This document shows, one piece after another, positions 43,316 to 53,610 of a DNA stretch of 64,000 nucleotides (position 1 is its first letter; every line of letters begins with the position of its first letter). Under the pieces are notes generated by a model, which was not told the DNA's origin, searched no databases, and saw only the letters and a program-made list of their open reading frames with translations. The position numbers were made by a program, and so were the translations under genes. Origin of the DNA: Sinanaerobacter chloroacetimidivorans (lineage in GTDB: Bacteria; Bacillota; Clostridia; Peptostreptococcales; Anaerovoracaceae); the NCBI RefSeq assembly GCF_018128545.1, contig NZ_JAGSND010000003.1, positions 310,001 to 374,000 of the forward strand, given 5' to 3'.

Positions 43316-44362
43316 ATGAATGCGGAGCAAATAATAAAATATCTGAAGGAATACCAAGGGGATGAGGTTAACATTATGGAGGTTTGCGGAACCCATACCG
43401 CGAGCATTTTTAAGAGTGGGATTCGAAGCCTGCTTTCTCCTAAAATTCGTTTGATCTCCGGACCCGGCTGTCCCGTTTGCGTGACCCCGGCAGCGTATAT
43501 CGACCGCTGTATTGAATACGCCTTGAAGGAGAATCACGTCCTCTGCACCTTCGGAGATATGATGAAGGTTCCCGGAGAAAAGGGAAGCCTGGCGCAGGCC
43601 AAAGGGGACGGCGCCAAAGTGGAATTGATGTATTCCCCTCTTGAAATACTTGAAAAAGCAGCGGCAAATCCCAATATCACCTATGTCATTGCGGCAGTTG
43701 GATTTGAAACTACCGCGCCTGCTTATGCCCTCGTCATGGAGGAAGCAATTTCCAGGGGACTTCAGAATATCAGGATCATTACAGCACTGAAAACCGTAAT
43801 GCCTGCTCTTACATGGATTTGTGAGAATGAAAAGGGAATTGAAGGATTCCTGTGTCCCGGACATGTCAGTGTGATCATTGGAAGCCAATCCTACGGTGAA
43901 CTGGCAGAGACCTATCATAAGCCCTTTGTGGTAACCGGATTTGAACCGGAGTATATTCTGGCGGCTATCTATGACGTAGTGAGGCAATTGGAAGCCCGTT
44001 CTGACGGAAAGACGGTTCATAATCTGTATTCCAACGCTGTGAAGCCGGAGGGCAATCAAAAGGCACAGACATTAATAGAAAAGTATTTTGAACCGGGAGC
44101 AGCGGTTTGGAGAGGTCTGGGGCCAATCGAGGATTCCGGACTGTACATCAAGGAAGAATATCAGCGCTTTGACGGCGGAAGCAGAGGCTTGGACAGAGAC
44201 ATCGAATTGCCTGAAAGCTGCCGCTGCGGCGACGTTATCGTCGGAAGAATCAATCCCAACGAATGCCCCATGTTCGGTTCCGGCTGCCATCCGGTAAGCC
44301 CGTACGGACCTTGTATGGTATCCTCAGAGGGTGCCTGCGGAATCTGGTATCGAAACAGATAG
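43316..44362 (+). CDS. hypD: Hydrogenase maturation protein HypD
   Basis: 348 residues. It carries the iron-binding CGTHT motif (C24), GPGCPVCVTP, the conserved GFETTAP region, and at the C-terminus the cysteine set that holds the [4Fe-4S] cluster (CRCGDV, NPNECPMFG, GCHPVSPYGPC). With HypC it assembles the Fe(CN)2CO group. Full length, start ATG 43316 with GAGAGGAAAG upstream. Confidence 0.96.
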   Translation: MNAEQIIKYLKEYQGDEVNIMEVCGTHTASIFKSGIRSLLSPKIRLISGPGCPVCVTPAAYIDRCIEYALKENHVLCTFGDMMKVPGEKGSLAQAKGDGAKVELMYSPLEILEKAAANPNITYVIAAVGFETTAPAYALVMEEAISRGLQNIRIITALKTVMPALTWICENEKGIEGFLCPGHVSVIIGSQSYGELAETYHKPFVVTGFEPEYILAAIYDVVRQLEARSDGKTVHNLYSNAVKPEGNQKAQTLIEKYFEPGAAVWRGLGPIEDSGLYIKEEYQRFDGGSRGLDRDIELPESCRCGDVIVGRINPNECPMFGSGCHPVSPYGPCMVSSEGACGIWYRNR

Positions 44363-44433
44363 ACTGCAATCTGATATGACGGATAAGAAGTACCTGATTT
44401 CGAATAAAGAAACCTAAAGATGGAGGAATCATC

Positions 44434-45414
44434 ATGAAAATCAATATGTCTCACGGCAGTGGGGGGAAAGCCTCTGCCGAACTGATGCGGAATATTTTTG
44501 GAAAATACTTCGGAAATGAAGTTTTAGATAAGATGGAGGATGCTGCAGTACTTGATCTGCCGGGCAAAATTGCCTACAGCACGGACTCTTTCGTGGTAAC
44601 GCCCGTGGTTTTCAAAGGCGGGGATATCGGCAAACTTTCTGTTTGCGGTACTGTCAATGATCTGCTCATGCTGGGAGCAGAGCCAAAGTATCTTACGGCA
44701 GGGTTTATTCTGGAAGAAGGCCTGGAGCTGGATCAGCTGGAAACCATTGTCGCTTCCATGGCGGAAACGGCGAAAAAAGCCGGTGTTGTCATCGTAGCAG
44801 GTGATACGAAGGTTGTAGAAGGACGCGGAGGACTTTTCATCAATACCTCCGGCATCGGATTGATCCCTGAGGGAAGGGATGTCAGCGCGGCCAATTGCGA
44901 GCAGGGAGATGTCATCCTTCTTTCCGGAACCCTGGGAGATCACCACGCTTGTATCTTAAGCGCAAGAATGGAAATTGAAAATAACATAGCCAGCGATTGC
45001 GCCTGCCTGAATGATATTCCCAATACGTTGTTTCAGCACGGAATCCATGTAAAAACCATGCGTGACGTCACCAGAGGCGGCCTTGCAACCGTTCTGAACG
45101 AAATCGCCGATACCTCTCAATGCGGCGTGGAGCTTAGGGAGGACGATATTCCTGTTCATCCGGAGGTAATGGGATTCTGTGATATTCTGGGACTGGATCC
45201 GCTTACCATGGGCAATGAAGGTAAGATGATCGTCATCGTACCGGAAGAAGATGCGGAGAAAGCACTGACCCTGATGAAAGAAACAGCTGTAGGCAGAGAT
45301 GCGGTGATCATCGGAAAAGCCACAGCCGGAAAAGGTGTCGTCATGAAAACCCGAATCGGCGGCAGCAGAGTGGTAGATGTCCTCTATGGGGAAGGGCTGC
45401 CGAGGATCTGTTGA
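44434..45414 (+). CDS. hypE: Hydrogenase maturation protein HypE
   Basis: 326 residues of the PurM superfamily. It starts with the HGSGGKAS glycine loop, carries AYSTDSFVVTP and the DVTRGGLATVLNEIA motif, and ends PRIC, the C-terminal cysteine that becomes thiocarbamoylated by HypF and is then dehydrated to thiocyanate. Last gene of the hydrogenase cluster; TGGAGG precedes the ATG. Confidence 0.97.
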   Translation: MKINMSHGSGGKASAELMRNIFGKYFGNEVLDKMEDAAVLDLPGKIAYSTDSFVVTPVVFKGGDIGKLSVCGTVNDLLMLGAEPKYLTAGFILEEGLELDQLETIVASMAETAKKAGVVIVAGDTKVVEGRGGLFINTSGIGLIPEGRDVSAANCEQGDVILLSGTLGDHHACILSARMEIENNIASDCACLNDIPNTLFQHGIHVKTMRDVTRGGLATVLNEIADTSQCGVELREDDIPVHPEVMGFCDILGLDPLTMGNEGKMIVIVPEEDAEKALTLMKETAVGRDAVIIGKATAGKGVVMKTRIGGSRVVDVLYGEGLPRIC

Positions 45415-45466
45415 TTTGGCCTAATTAATAAAAGAGAATTCTTAAGATAATATTTGTCCATTAAAA

Positions 45467-45510
45467 ATAGCCATTATTTGCAGAATTAGTATTCTGCTCA
45501 TAATGGCTAT
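45467..45510. terminator. Large nested hairpin between convergent hypE and citrate synthase genes
   Basis: ATAGCCATTAT (45467-45477) pairs with ATAATGGCTAT (45500-45510), enclosing GCAGAAT/ATTCTGC (45480-45486 / 45491-45497) with a TAGT loop. The flanks are A/T rich. Probably a bidirectional terminator. Confidence 0.8.
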
Positions 45511-45608
45511 CATTTAATTAACTGAAATATTAATAAAATGAATCCTTTGTTATTTATAGACCGTCCTGTAAATAGAAAAACGAACCGGTAAAACCGAGAC
45601 CCATATCA

Positions 45609-47063
45609 TTATAAATCCTTATCTCTATCTGACAGAGGAGTATAAGGAAGATGACATTGCACACATTTATAAGCCGGTCTCATGATCCTGCCGCCTGCCA
45701 CCAGTTCTTCAATTCTATGGGCGCACCAGCCCGCCAGTCTGGAAGTGGCAAAGATCGGTGTTGCGATATCAATGGGGATATTCAATGCATTGTAAACAAA
45801 GCCGGAATACAGGTCTACATTCGCCGGCATCCTTTTCGAGGTTCCCTTGATTTCCTGGAAGAGGTCCGGTGCACGATTTTCAATAAAGTCATAAAGCATA
45901 AATTCATCCAGCAGACCTTTATCAATGGCAAGTTCTCTCGCCATCTTTTTCAGCAGGGTCGCTCTTGGATCGGATACCGTATAAACAGCATGTCCAAGCC
46001 CGTAGATCAGTCCGGATTTGTCGTTAACTTCACCATGCAAAATACGGATGAGGTATTTTTCTACTTCCTGATGATTGGTTATGTCTTTTACGTTTGCCTT
46101 GATGTTGGACATCATTTCAAGTACTTCCACATTAGCGCCGCCATGCTTCGGCCCCTTCAGGGAACCGATGGCTGCAGCAATGGCCGAGTACGTATCCGTA
46201 CCGGAGGAAGAGACCACGTGTGTCGTAAAGGAAGAGTTGTTTCCGCCGCCGTGTTCCGCATGCAATATCATGGAAATGTCCAGAAGCTTCGCTTCCAGTT
46301 CCGTATATTCTCCTGTAGGACGAATCATTCTTAAAATGTTTTCTGCAGTAGAGAGCTTGGGATCCGGATAATGCAAATGTAAACTCTCATTATCGTAATA
46401 AGTACGTTTTGCCTGATAGCCGTAAGCGATAAGGGAAGGGAAATAACCAATCAGATTGATAGATTGGCGTAATACGTTGCCTACGGAAACATCATCAGGA
46501 TTTTCATCATAGGAATACAGGGCAAGAACGCTTCTTGCCAGCTTGTTCATTACATTTTTGCTTGGAGCTGTCAGGATCATATCCCTTGCAAATCCCATGG
46601 GGAGCTCCCGTTTTTCCCCAAGAACAGATTTGAAGACCTCAAGTTCTTTCGGGGTAGGTAATTCTCCAAAGAGCAGGAGATAGCAGGTTTCTTCGTAACC
46701 AAAACGGTTGTCTGCCAGGCAATTGTTTACGATATCTTCCACATCGATGCCCCGATAATAAAGCTTTCCGTCTACGGCTACCTTTTCCTTTTTCTCGTTG
46801 ACTTCATATCCCTGGACATCACCAATTTTCGTAAGCCCAACCACAACTCCGGCTCCATTGGAATCACGAAGTCCCCGTTTTACGTCATATTTTCCGTATA
46901 AAGCAGAGTCGATCGCATTATTATGCAACAGCTTCTTGGACATGGTGTTCACAAATTGCAGTTCCAGATTCCGTTTTTGTGCTGCCTGCTCAGGGGTTGC
47001 GGATACGTTTCTTTCGCCGGCAAGGGGGCTCATTTTATACTTTCCTATTTTCTTTAATTTCAA
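45609..47063 (-). CDS. gltA: Citrate synthase
   Basis: 484 residues from a TTG at 47063, which lies 8 nt after GGAGG (AAAGGAGGTG) on the minus strand; ATG 47033 has no such site. The enzyme condenses oxaloacetate and acetyl-CoA. Catalytic stretches: HAEHGGGNNSSF, GPKHGGANVEV and GLGHAVYTVSDPRA, with the late DLYSGFVYNALNIP and RLAGWCAHRIEEL substrate-site arginine. No aconitase or isocitrate dehydrogenase is adjacent. The gene stands alone with a leader of about 500 nt holding a c-di-AMP riboswitch, a terminator and repeats, so it is probably under transcription-termination control. Confidence 0.95.
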   Translation of the reverse strand: MKLKKIGKYKMSPLAGERNVSATPEQAAQKRNLELQFVNTMSKKLLHNNAIDSALYGKYDVKRGLRDSNGAGVVVGLTKIGDVQGYEVNEKKEKVAVDGKLYYRGIDVEDIVNNCLADNRFGYEETCYLLLFGELPTPKELEVFKSVLGEKRELPMGFARDMILTAPSKNVMNKLARSVLALYSYDENPDDVSVGNVLRQSINLIGYFPSLIAYGYQAKRTYYDNESLHLHYPDPKLSTAENILRMIRPTGEYTELEAKLLDISMILHAEHGGGNNSSFTTHVVSSSGTDTYSAIAAAIGSLKGPKHGGANVEVLEMMSNIKANVKDITNHQEVEKYLIRILHGEVNDKSGLIYGLGHAVYTVSDPRATLLKKMARELAIDKGLLDEFMLYDFIENRAPDLFQEIKGTSKRMPANVDLYSGFVYNALNIPIDIATPIFATSRLAGWCAHRIEELVAGGRIMRPAYKCVQCHLPYTPLSDRDKDL

Positions 47064-47079
47064 GAGATACACCTCCTTT

Positions 47080-47272
47080 AATAGCTCGACCAATTTGCGC
47101 AGAAAATTGCCATCGAACTTATGCAAAGAAATCACAAATATTCTATTTGTAGATTTCTACTGCGAAATAGCTCGACCAATTTGCGCAGAAAATTGCCGTC
47201 GGTGGCAAACTTACGCAGAAAATTGCCGTTGGTGGCGAACTTACGCAAGGAAATCGTTGATTTGCAGATTTC
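47080..47272 (-). repeat. Repeats in the citrate synthase leader
   Basis: A 32-nt sequence is repeated exactly at 47080-47111 and 47166-47197. A 30-nt unit is repeated in tandem at 47185-47214 and 47215-47244 with two differences. A hairpin with GAAATC/GATTTC ends and inner ACAAAT/ATTTGT pairing lies at about 47127-47158, and a related GAAATC-...-GATTTGC element at 47249-47272. No reading frame with a start was found through it. Together they form a duplicated structured module right before the ribosome site. Confidence 0.75.
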
Positions 47273-47309
47273 CGATGCCTATTGCCTTCCTTAGTTAGAA
47301 TTTTCAGTT

Positions 47310-47347
47310 AAATAAAAAGTGACACTGCTTCTACTTACAGTATCACT
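47310..47347 (-). terminator. Terminator downstream of the c-di-AMP aptamer (minus strand)
   Basis: On the minus strand AGTGATACTG (47347-47338) pairs with CAGTGTCACT (47327-47318), followed by TTTTTATTT. It lies just after the aptamer and is probably its expression platform. Confidence 0.8.
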
Positions 47348-47399
47348 GAAGAGTAAACACACAATATAACGGGTAAACGATTAACCGTTACCCAGTGAC

Positions 47400-47565
47400 T
47401 CCTCAATGCTTACGAGATTAGCTGACGGGTTCGGACTGAAGAGCTGTCCTACCGATATCTTTTGCTGCGAATCAGCCTGCGCAATCTGCAAAGCACCGCA
47501 CTTTTATCGGATGCACCCCAATAATTGGTTCTCCCGTTCTGGATTTCCCAGACTCAACATTCTAA
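47400..47565 (-). promoter_or_regulatory. c-di-AMP riboswitch (ydaO-yuaA type)
   Basis: On the minus strand the aptamer shows the conserved blocks of the ydaO family in order: a GAACCAATTATTGGGGTG block near 47532-47515, GGACAGCTC near 47458-47450, and CCGAACCCGTCAGCTAA followed by CTCGTAAGC at the 3' end (47436-47410). A terminator and citrate synthase lie downstream on the same strand. ydaO aptamers usually switch genes off when c-di-AMP is high. No other gene lies between it and gltA. Confidence 0.85.
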
Positions 47566-47577
47566 CTGTATTCTCAA

Positions 47578-47606
47578 ATTATATTACAATTGTTAATAAA
47601 ACACAA
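47578..47606 (-). promoter_or_regulatory. Sigma-A promoter for the riboswitch-citrate synthase transcript
   Basis: On the minus strand TTGTGT (47606-47601), 17-nt spacer and TATAAT (47583-47578). Transcription would begin near 47571, just before the aptamer, giving a leader of about 500 nt. Confidence 0.7.
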
Positions 47607-47742
47607 GATAGCTGGAAAAATTATTTTTAGACCGAAATACCGCTAAATTGCAGGGTTCCGGCAGAAAACAAACAGATGTTCTTGCATAAACCGGAGACTT
47701 GTGATAAAATAGTTACGATATATATGGGAATGAGGCGATGCC

Positions 47743-49719
47743 ATGAATGAGTTTAAAATAGTATCAGAATATAAAATGATGGGAGATCAGCCCAGGGCTG
47801 TTGAGCAGCTCACGGAAGGGATCCTGAAGGGAGAAAAACATCAGACGCTGCTCGGTGTAACGGGATCAGGCAAGACATTTTCCATGGCTAATGTAATTGA
47901 GAGAGTGCAGAAACCGACACTGGTGATTTCCCACAATAAAACCCTGGCTGCCCAGCTCTGCGGTGAATTTAAGGAATTCTTTCCGGAAAATGCGGTAGAG
48001 TACTTTGTCAGCTATTATGATTATTACCAGCCGGAGGCCTACGTACCTTCGACGGACACCTATATTGAAAAAGATTCCGATATCAACGATGAGATAGAAA
48101 AGCTGCGCCACTCTGCGACGGCGGCTCTGGCAGAGAGAAAAGATGTGATCATTGTAGCCAGCGTATCCTGCATATACGGGCTGGGAAGTCCTGTGGACTA
48201 TGAAAATCAGGTGCTGTCCCTGAGGCCGGGAATGGAGAAAAACAGACATGATATTCTGCGAAAGCTGGTCGATATTCAATATACAAGAAATGATTTGGGA
48301 TTTAACCGGGGGTCTTTCCGGGTGAGGGGAGATATTATCGATGTCTTTCCTGCCGGAGCGGAACATGCGGTAAGAATTGAGCTATTCGGCGATGAAATTG
48401 AAGTCATTAAGGAAATCAACCCCATCACAGGAGAAATCAATGGGATCAGAAACCATGTATCCATATTCCCCGCCTCTCACTATGTTACTTCCAAAGAAAA
48501 CATGGAGCGTGCCATCGATTCGGTTGAATCGGAGCTGGAAGAGAGGCTCAAATGGTTCAAAGACCGGGGAAAGCTTATAGAAGCCCAGAGAATAGAGCAA
48601 AGAACAAGATATGACATTGAAATGCTGAGGGAAGTGGGAAGCTGCAAGGGGATTGAGAATTATTCCCGGCATATTAACGGCCTGCCGGAAGGATGCCGGC
48701 CTTATACGCTCATCGACTATTTCCCCAAGGACTTTCTCATTATCATCGATGAGTCCCACGTCATGCTTCCCCAGCTCAGAGGTATGTATGCCGGAGACCG
48801 TTCCAGAAAAACATCACTGGTAGAATATGGATTTCGTCTGCCTTCTGCTCTGGACAACAGACCTTTGGAATTTAAAGAATTTGAATCCATGGTAAATCAG
48901 GTGGTCTATGTCAGTGCCACGCCGGCAGCTTATGAACGGGAGCATAGCGGTAACGTCATTGCGGAGCAGGTAATTCGGCCAACCGGTTTGCTGGATCCCG
49001 AAATTGAAGTGCGAAAAACCGAAGGACAGATCGATGATCTCATCGGTGAGATCAATAAGGTAACCGCCAGAGGGGAAAAAGTGCTGGTCACGACTCTGAC
49101 GAAAAAAATGTCTGAGAGTTTGACGGATTATCTGAAAAATGTGGGTATAAAAGTAAGGTATCTTCACTCCGAGATCGAGACCTTGGAAAGAATGGAAATC
49201 ATAAGAGATCTGCGGATCGGCGTCTTTGATGTTCTGGTAGGCATCAATCTGCTGAGAGAAGGGCTCGATATTCCGGAAGTGTCCCTGGTCACCATACTGG
49301 ATGCGGACAAGCAGGGGTTCCTGAGAACGGAAACCTCGCTGATACAGACCATAGGACGTGCAGCTCGAAATGTAAACGGAAGGGTAATCATGTACGCCGA
49401 CGGAGTCAGTGAAGCTATGGGTAAGGCCATTTCGGAAACAGATCGAAGAAGAAAGATACAAAGACAATATAACGAAAAACACGGCATCACTCCGAAAACC
49501 ATTGAAAAAGCAGTGAGATCGGTAATAGAAGCTACCAGGGTAGCGGAAGAAAGTGATGAATATTATGAAGGAAAGAGTCCTCTTGAACTGACGAAGAAGG
49601 AATTGACAGATTATATCAAGAGACTGGAGAAGGAAATGAAAGATGCTGCGGCAAATCTGCAGTTTGAGCGGGCTGCCCAGCTGAGAGACCGCATCTTTGA
49701 ATTTAAGGTGAAGCTTTGA
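47743..49719 (+). CDS. uvrB: Excinuclease ABC subunit B
   Basis: 658 residues, standard length. Walker [11 protein letters not shown], the beta-hairpin [12 protein letters not shown] that probes damaged DNA, DESHV (motif II), the late helicase motifs ([25 protein letters not shown]) and a C-terminal UVR motif that binds UvrC or UvrA ([19 protein letters not shown]). GAGG lies upstream of ATG 47743. Followed by uvrA after 33 nt; uvrC is not in the window. Confidence 0.97.
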   Translation: MNEFKIVSEYKMMGDQPRAVEQLTEGILKGEKHQTLLGVTGSGKTFSMANVIERVQKPTLVISHNKTLAAQLCGEFKEFFPENAVEYFVSYYDYYQPEAYVPSTDTYIEKDSDINDEIEKLRHSATAALAERKDVIIVASVSCIYGLGSPVDYENQVLSLRPGMEKNRHDILRKLVDIQYTRNDLGFNRGSFRVRGDIIDVFPAGAEHAVRIELFGDEIEVIKEINPITGEINGIRNHVSIFPASHYVTSKENMERAIDSVESELEERLKWFKDRGKLIEAQRIEQRTRYDIEMLREVGSCKGIENYSRHINGLPEGCRPYTLIDYFPKDFLIIIDESHVMLPQLRGMYAGDRSRKTSLVEYGFRLPSALDNRPLEFKEFESMVNQVVYVSATPAAYEREHSGNVIAEQVIRPTGLLDPEIEVRKTEGQIDDLIGEINKVTARGEKVLVTTLTKKMSESLTDYLKNVGIKVRYLHSEIETLERMEIIRDLRIGVFDVLVGINLLREGLDIPEVSLVTILDADKQGFLRTETSLIQTIGRAARNVNGRVIMYADGVSEAMGKAISETDRRRKIQRQYNEKHGITPKTIEKAVRSVIEATRVAEESDEYYEGKSPLELTKKELTDYIKRLEKEMKDAAANLQFERAAQLRDRIFEFKVKL

Positions 49720-49752
49720 TAAAAGACTTCAAAGATGCCAACGGAGGAGCAA

Positions 49753-52596
49753 ATGACAAAAGATATCTTTGTAAAAGGTGCTAACGAGCACAATTTGAAA
49801 AATATAGATGTAAGAATACCAAGGGACAAAATGGTAGTACTCACCGGACTCAGCGGATCGGGGAAGTCATCTCTGGCATTCGATACGATCTATGCGGAGG
49901 GGCAGCGCCGCTATGTGGAAAGCCTTTCTGCCTATGCAAGACAATTTCTCGGACAAATGGAAAAACCCGATGTTGAGTATATTGAGGGCTTATCCCCGGC
50001 CATATCCATCGACCAGAAGACGACCAGCAAAAATCCCCGTTCCACTGTAGGGACGGTTACGGAAATCAATGATTACCTGAGACTACTGTACGCCAGAATC
50101 GGCGTCCCGCACTGTCCCGTTTGCGGAAAGGAGATTACCAGCCAGTCTGTGGATCAGATCGTTGATAATCTTATGTCGCTTCCCGAAGGGACCAGAACCA
50201 CCATTCTGGCGCCTGTGGTGAGAGAGCGTAAAGGGGAACATGAAAAAATCCTGGAAAGAATTAAAAAGGAAGGCTTCACCCGTGCAAGAATCGACGGTGA
50301 AATCAAGCAGCTGGGTGAGGATGAAATCAAGCTGGAAAAGACCTACAAACACACCATAGAAATCGTCATTGACCGTATCATCATCAAGCCGGACAGCGAA
50401 AGCAGGCTGTCGGAATCCATTGAGCTGGCCCTAAACCATGGAGAGGGCCTGATCGTTGCTATGGTTCAAAAACCGGAGGAAAAGGAGAAAGATCTTCTTT
50501 TCAGCACCAAGCTGGCCTGCCCGGATCACGGGATCAGCATTGAAGAGCTGGAACCCAGAATGTTTTCCTTTAACAGTCCTTTCGGTGCCTGCCCTGTCTG
50601 CAACGGGTTGGGTTTTCTCCAGAGAATCGATCCGGATCTTATCATTGCCGAGAAGAGTCTCAGCATTGATGAAGGGGCATTGGGCAACATTTTTTCCTCC
50701 ATGGAATACGGAACCTTTTACCGGCAGATGATAGAGGCCCTGGCAAAAGAACATAAGGTAGATTTGAGTACTCCCTATGAAGACCTGCCGGAAAAGTTTA
50801 AAAAAGAGCTTTTGTATGGTACAAAGGGCAGGAATTTGCAGTATTACTATGAAAGCAGGAGCAGCGGGTCTCAATCCTATCGGAACCACCCCTTTGAAGG
50901 TGTGATTAACAATCTGGAAAGACGTTATCAGGAGACAAACTCCGATTATATAAAAGAAAAGATGGAGCAGTTCATGAGCCAGACTCCTTGTGAAGCCTGC
51001 GGAGGAAAGCGGTTAAAACCGGAAGTTCTGGCAGTTACTGTCTCTGGGAAAAACATAGCGGAATTTTCCAATCTTTCTGTCAGGGAATGCTTGAAATTTG
51101 TTGAGAATCTCAAATTAAATCAAAAGGACACCATGATTGCCCATCAGATTCTGAAGGAAATCAAAGCGAGGCTCACTTTCTTAATTGATGTAGGCCTGAA
51201 TTATCTGACACTGGCCAGAGCCTCAGGTACCTTATCCGGCGGTGAGTCCCAGCGAATTCGTCTGGCTACCCAGATCGGATCCAGCCTGGTAGGCGTACTC
51301 TATATTCTGGACGAGCCCAGTATCGGACTCCACCAAAAGGACAATGAAAAGCTGCTGAAAACCCTGCGTAACCTTACGGATCTGGGAAATACCCTGATCA
51401 TTGTGGAGCATGACGAGGATACCATGTTCGCTGCGGATCATATTATTGATATCGGTCCCGGGGCAGGTGTACACGGCGGACATGTCATTGCCGAGGGAAA
51501 TGTGCATGAGATCATGGCATGCAGGGACTCCATCACCGGGCAGTATTTAACCGGAGAAAAGAAAATTGAAGTTCCGAAAAAGCGAAGAGAAGGGAATGGA
51601 AAATCCATTCAGGTCATCGGCGCTACGGAAAACAATCTGCAAAATATAAACGTAAACTTCCCTCTGGGGCAGTTTGTCTGCGTAACGGGAGTATCCGGCT
51701 CCGGCAAGAGCAGTCTCGTAAATGAGATTTTATATAAGAGCCTGTCTTCAAAGGTCAACCGGTCCAAGGAAAAACCCGGAAGCTGCAAGGATATCAAAGG
51801 AATTGAACATATTGACAAGATCATCAATATCGATCAGTCCCCCATCGGCAGAACGCCAAGATCCAACCCTGCCACCTATACCGGCGTGTTTACGCCGATC
51901 AGGGATTTATTTTCCCAGCTTCCTGAAGCAAAGGTAAGAGGATACAGCAAGGGCCGATTCAGCTTTAACGTAAAAGGCGGCAGATGTGAGGCCTGCAGCG
52001 GCGACGGCATTATCAAGATTGAAATGCACTTCCTGCCGGATGTTTATGTACCTTGTGAGGTCTGCAAGGGAAAACGCTACAATCGGGAAACCCTGGAGGT
52101 GAAATACAAGGGCAAGAGTATTTACGATGTACTGGATATGAATGTCACGGAAGCGGTGGAATTCTTTAAGAACATTCCGAGCATCGCAAGGCAGCTGGAA
52201 ACTCTGGAGGAAGTAGGCCTTGGCTATATCAAGCTGGGACAGCCTTCCACACAGCTCTCCGGCGGTGAAGCGCAAAGAATCAAACTAGCTTCGGAACTAT
52301 CCAAGAGAAGTACGGGAAAGACCATGTATATCCTGGATGAACCTACCACCGGTCTTCATTTTGCCGACGTAGACAAGCTGATTCAGGTTCTTTCCAGACT
52401 CGTGGATGCAGGGAATTCAGTGGTTGTCATCGAGCATAATCTGGATGTGATCAAAACGGCAGACCACATCATAGATCTGGGTCCCGATGGAGGAGACCGG
52501 GGAGGTCAGATCATTGCCACCGGAGATCCGGAAAAAATCTCCAAAATAAAAGAATCTTATACAGGAGAATTTTTAAAAAAGGTTTTACAGAAATGA
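49753..52596 (+). CDS. uvrA: Excinuclease ABC subunit A
   Basis: 947 residues from ATG 49753, with GGAGGAG 6 nt upstream; ATG 49735 is in frame but lacks a good site. Two ABC ATPase halves, each with Walker A ([18 protein letters not shown]) and signature ([18 protein letters not shown]). Zinc fingers are CPVCG...CPVCN in the first half and [19 protein letters not shown]...CEVCKGKRY in the second. It finds DNA damage and loads UvrB. Confidence 0.97.
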   Translation: MTKDIFVKGANEHNLKNIDVRIPRDKMVVLTGLSGSGKSSLAFDTIYAEGQRRYVESLSAYARQFLGQMEKPDVEYIEGLSPAISIDQKTTSKNPRSTVGTVTEINDYLRLLYARIGVPHCPVCGKEITSQSVDQIVDNLMSLPEGTRTTILAPVVRERKGEHEKILERIKKEGFTRARIDGEIKQLGEDEIKLEKTYKHTIEIVIDRIIIKPDSESRLSESIELALNHGEGLIVAMVQKPEEKEKDLLFSTKLACPDHGISIEELEPRMFSFNSPFGACPVCNGLGFLQRIDPDLIIAEKSLSIDEGALGNIFSSMEYGTFYRQMIEALAKEHKVDLSTPYEDLPEKFKKELLYGTKGRNLQYYYESRSSGSQSYRNHPFEGVINNLERRYQETNSDYIKEKMEQFMSQTPCEACGGKRLKPEVLAVTVSGKNIAEFSNLSVRECLKFVENLKLNQKDTMIAHQILKEIKARLTFLIDVGLNYLTLARASGTLSGGESQRIRLATQIGSSLVGVLYILDEPSIGLHQKDNEKLLKTLRNLTDLGNTLIIVEHDEDTMFAADHIIDIGPGAGVHGGHVIAEGNVHEIMACRDSITGQYLTGEKKIEVPKKRREGNGKSIQVIGATENNLQNINVNFPLGQFVCVTGVSGSGKSSLVNEILYKSLSSKVNRSKEKPGSCKDIKGIEHIDKIINIDQSPIGRTPRSNPATYTGVFTPIRDLFSQLPEAKVRGYSKGRFSFNVKGGRCEACSGDGIIKIEMHFLPDVYVPCEVCKGKRYNRETLEVKYKGKSIYDVLDMNVTEAVEFFKNIPSIARQLETLEEVGLGYIKLGQPSTQLSGGEAQRIKLASELSKRSTGKTMYILDEPTTGLHFADVDKLIQVLSRLVDAGNSVVVIEHNLDVIKTADHIIDLGPDGGDRGGQIIATGDPEKISKIKESYTGEFLKKVLQK

Positions 52597-52638
52597 AAAA
52601 TCTGGTACAATATAATATTAATTAAACCTAATCAAGAG

Positions 52639-52664
52639 CGGATGATAGTTTTATCATCCGTTTG
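52639..52664 (+). terminator. Hairpin after uvrA
   Basis: CGGATGAT (52639-52646) pairs with ATCATCCG (52653-52660), hexanucleotide loop, followed by a short TTTG tract. It lies 42 nt past the uvrA stop and in front of the DMT gene, so termination is probably partial. Confidence 0.5.
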
Positions 52665-52710
52665 TAGGATTTGCACGCAGGTTGGCGCTGAAATATTTGG
52701 TGGTGAAATT

Positions 52711-53610
52711 TTGGATTCCCAAAAAAGAATTATGTATGCTCTGATGGTATTTTTAATGTTTGCATGGGGATTGGAATATATCTTTGCCAAGCATGCATTG
52801 GAGACCTTTCAACCAATTACATTATTGTTTTTTAAATATGTCGTCGGCTTTACTGTGGTGCTGCTGATAAAACTGAAAAAGGATGGAAAAACTATTGTAA
52901 GAAAACAGGATATTCCTATATTCCTCCTGTGTTCCATCCTGGGAGAAATCGGCTATTTTTCCTTTGAATATACGGCGATGGATTATCTGCCCATATCGTT
53001 GATCACCATCGTATTGGCCTTTGTTCCCGCTCTTTCCATTATCATCGACAGAGTTGTGTTTAAAAAGAAGGCAACGCGAAAGATGGGGATCGGAATTGCG
53101 CTTTCTATTTTGGGAATCGCTATGATCATCGGAGTGGACTATCAAATCCTCTTTGAGGGAAGACTGATCGGTTATTTACTGGCCTTCGGAGCAGTACTCA
53201 CATGGAACCTTTATAATTTTATTACGGCTTCGCTGCACGATCATTATGATAGTGCGACTTTAACTTTAAATCAGTTAATTTGTACCATATTACTGACCTG
53301 GCCATATGCATTGACTCATCTGCCATCGCAGGGAGCAGTGACCGCTTCGGTAATAGGAGGAATTATATATCTCGGAACCTTAAGTGCAGGAGTGGGCTTT
53401 CTCATCCAGGTAAAGTCCCTTCATATATTAGGTCCCACGACCACATCCATGTTTTCAAACTTCTTACCTATTACGACTACCCTTTTCGGGTGGCTATTTT
53501 TAGGGGAGACCATTACGATGATCCAGGTTGTCGGAGGTGTTATCGTGATAACCGCGGGTTACATCGTTATTAAAGAAAAGGGAAAAGCGGAGGAATCATC
53601 CAATGATTGA
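52711..53610 (+). CDS. DMT/EamA family permease
   Basis: 299 residues from TTG 52711, with GGTGGTGA upstream; ATG 52732 is an alternative. Ten hydrophobic helices form two EamA repeats, each ending in a P-rich helix (LPISLITIVLAFVPALSIIIDR and PTTTSMFSNFLPITTTLFGW). EamA carriers export or import amino acids, nucleosides or cofactors. Its stop overlaps the nicotinate phosphoribosyltransferase start by 8 nt, so a role in uptake of nicotinate or a related vitamin is possible but unproven. Confidence 0.82.
   Translation: MDSQKRIMYALMVFLMFAWGLEYIFAKHALETFQPITLLFFKYVVGFTVVLLIKLKKDGKTIVRKQDIPIFLLCSILGEIGYFSFEYTAMDYLPISLITIVLAFVPALSIIIDRVVFKKKATRKMGIGIALSILGIAMIIGVDYQILFEGRLIGYLLAFGAVLTWNLYNFITASLHDHYDSATLTLNQLICTILLTWPYALTHLPSQGAVTASVIGGIIYLGTLSAGVGFLIQVKSLHILGPTTTSMFSNFLPITTTLFGWLFLGETITMIQVVGGVIVITAGYIVIKEKGKAEESSND

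Noticed and set aside
45651-46371. Plus-strand open frames over citrate synthase
   Set aside because: Antisense shadows of a highly conserved enzyme.
47406-47630. 74-residue open frame in the citrate synthase leader
   Set aside because: It overlaps the antisense of the c-di-AMP aptamer and promoter; no ribosome site.
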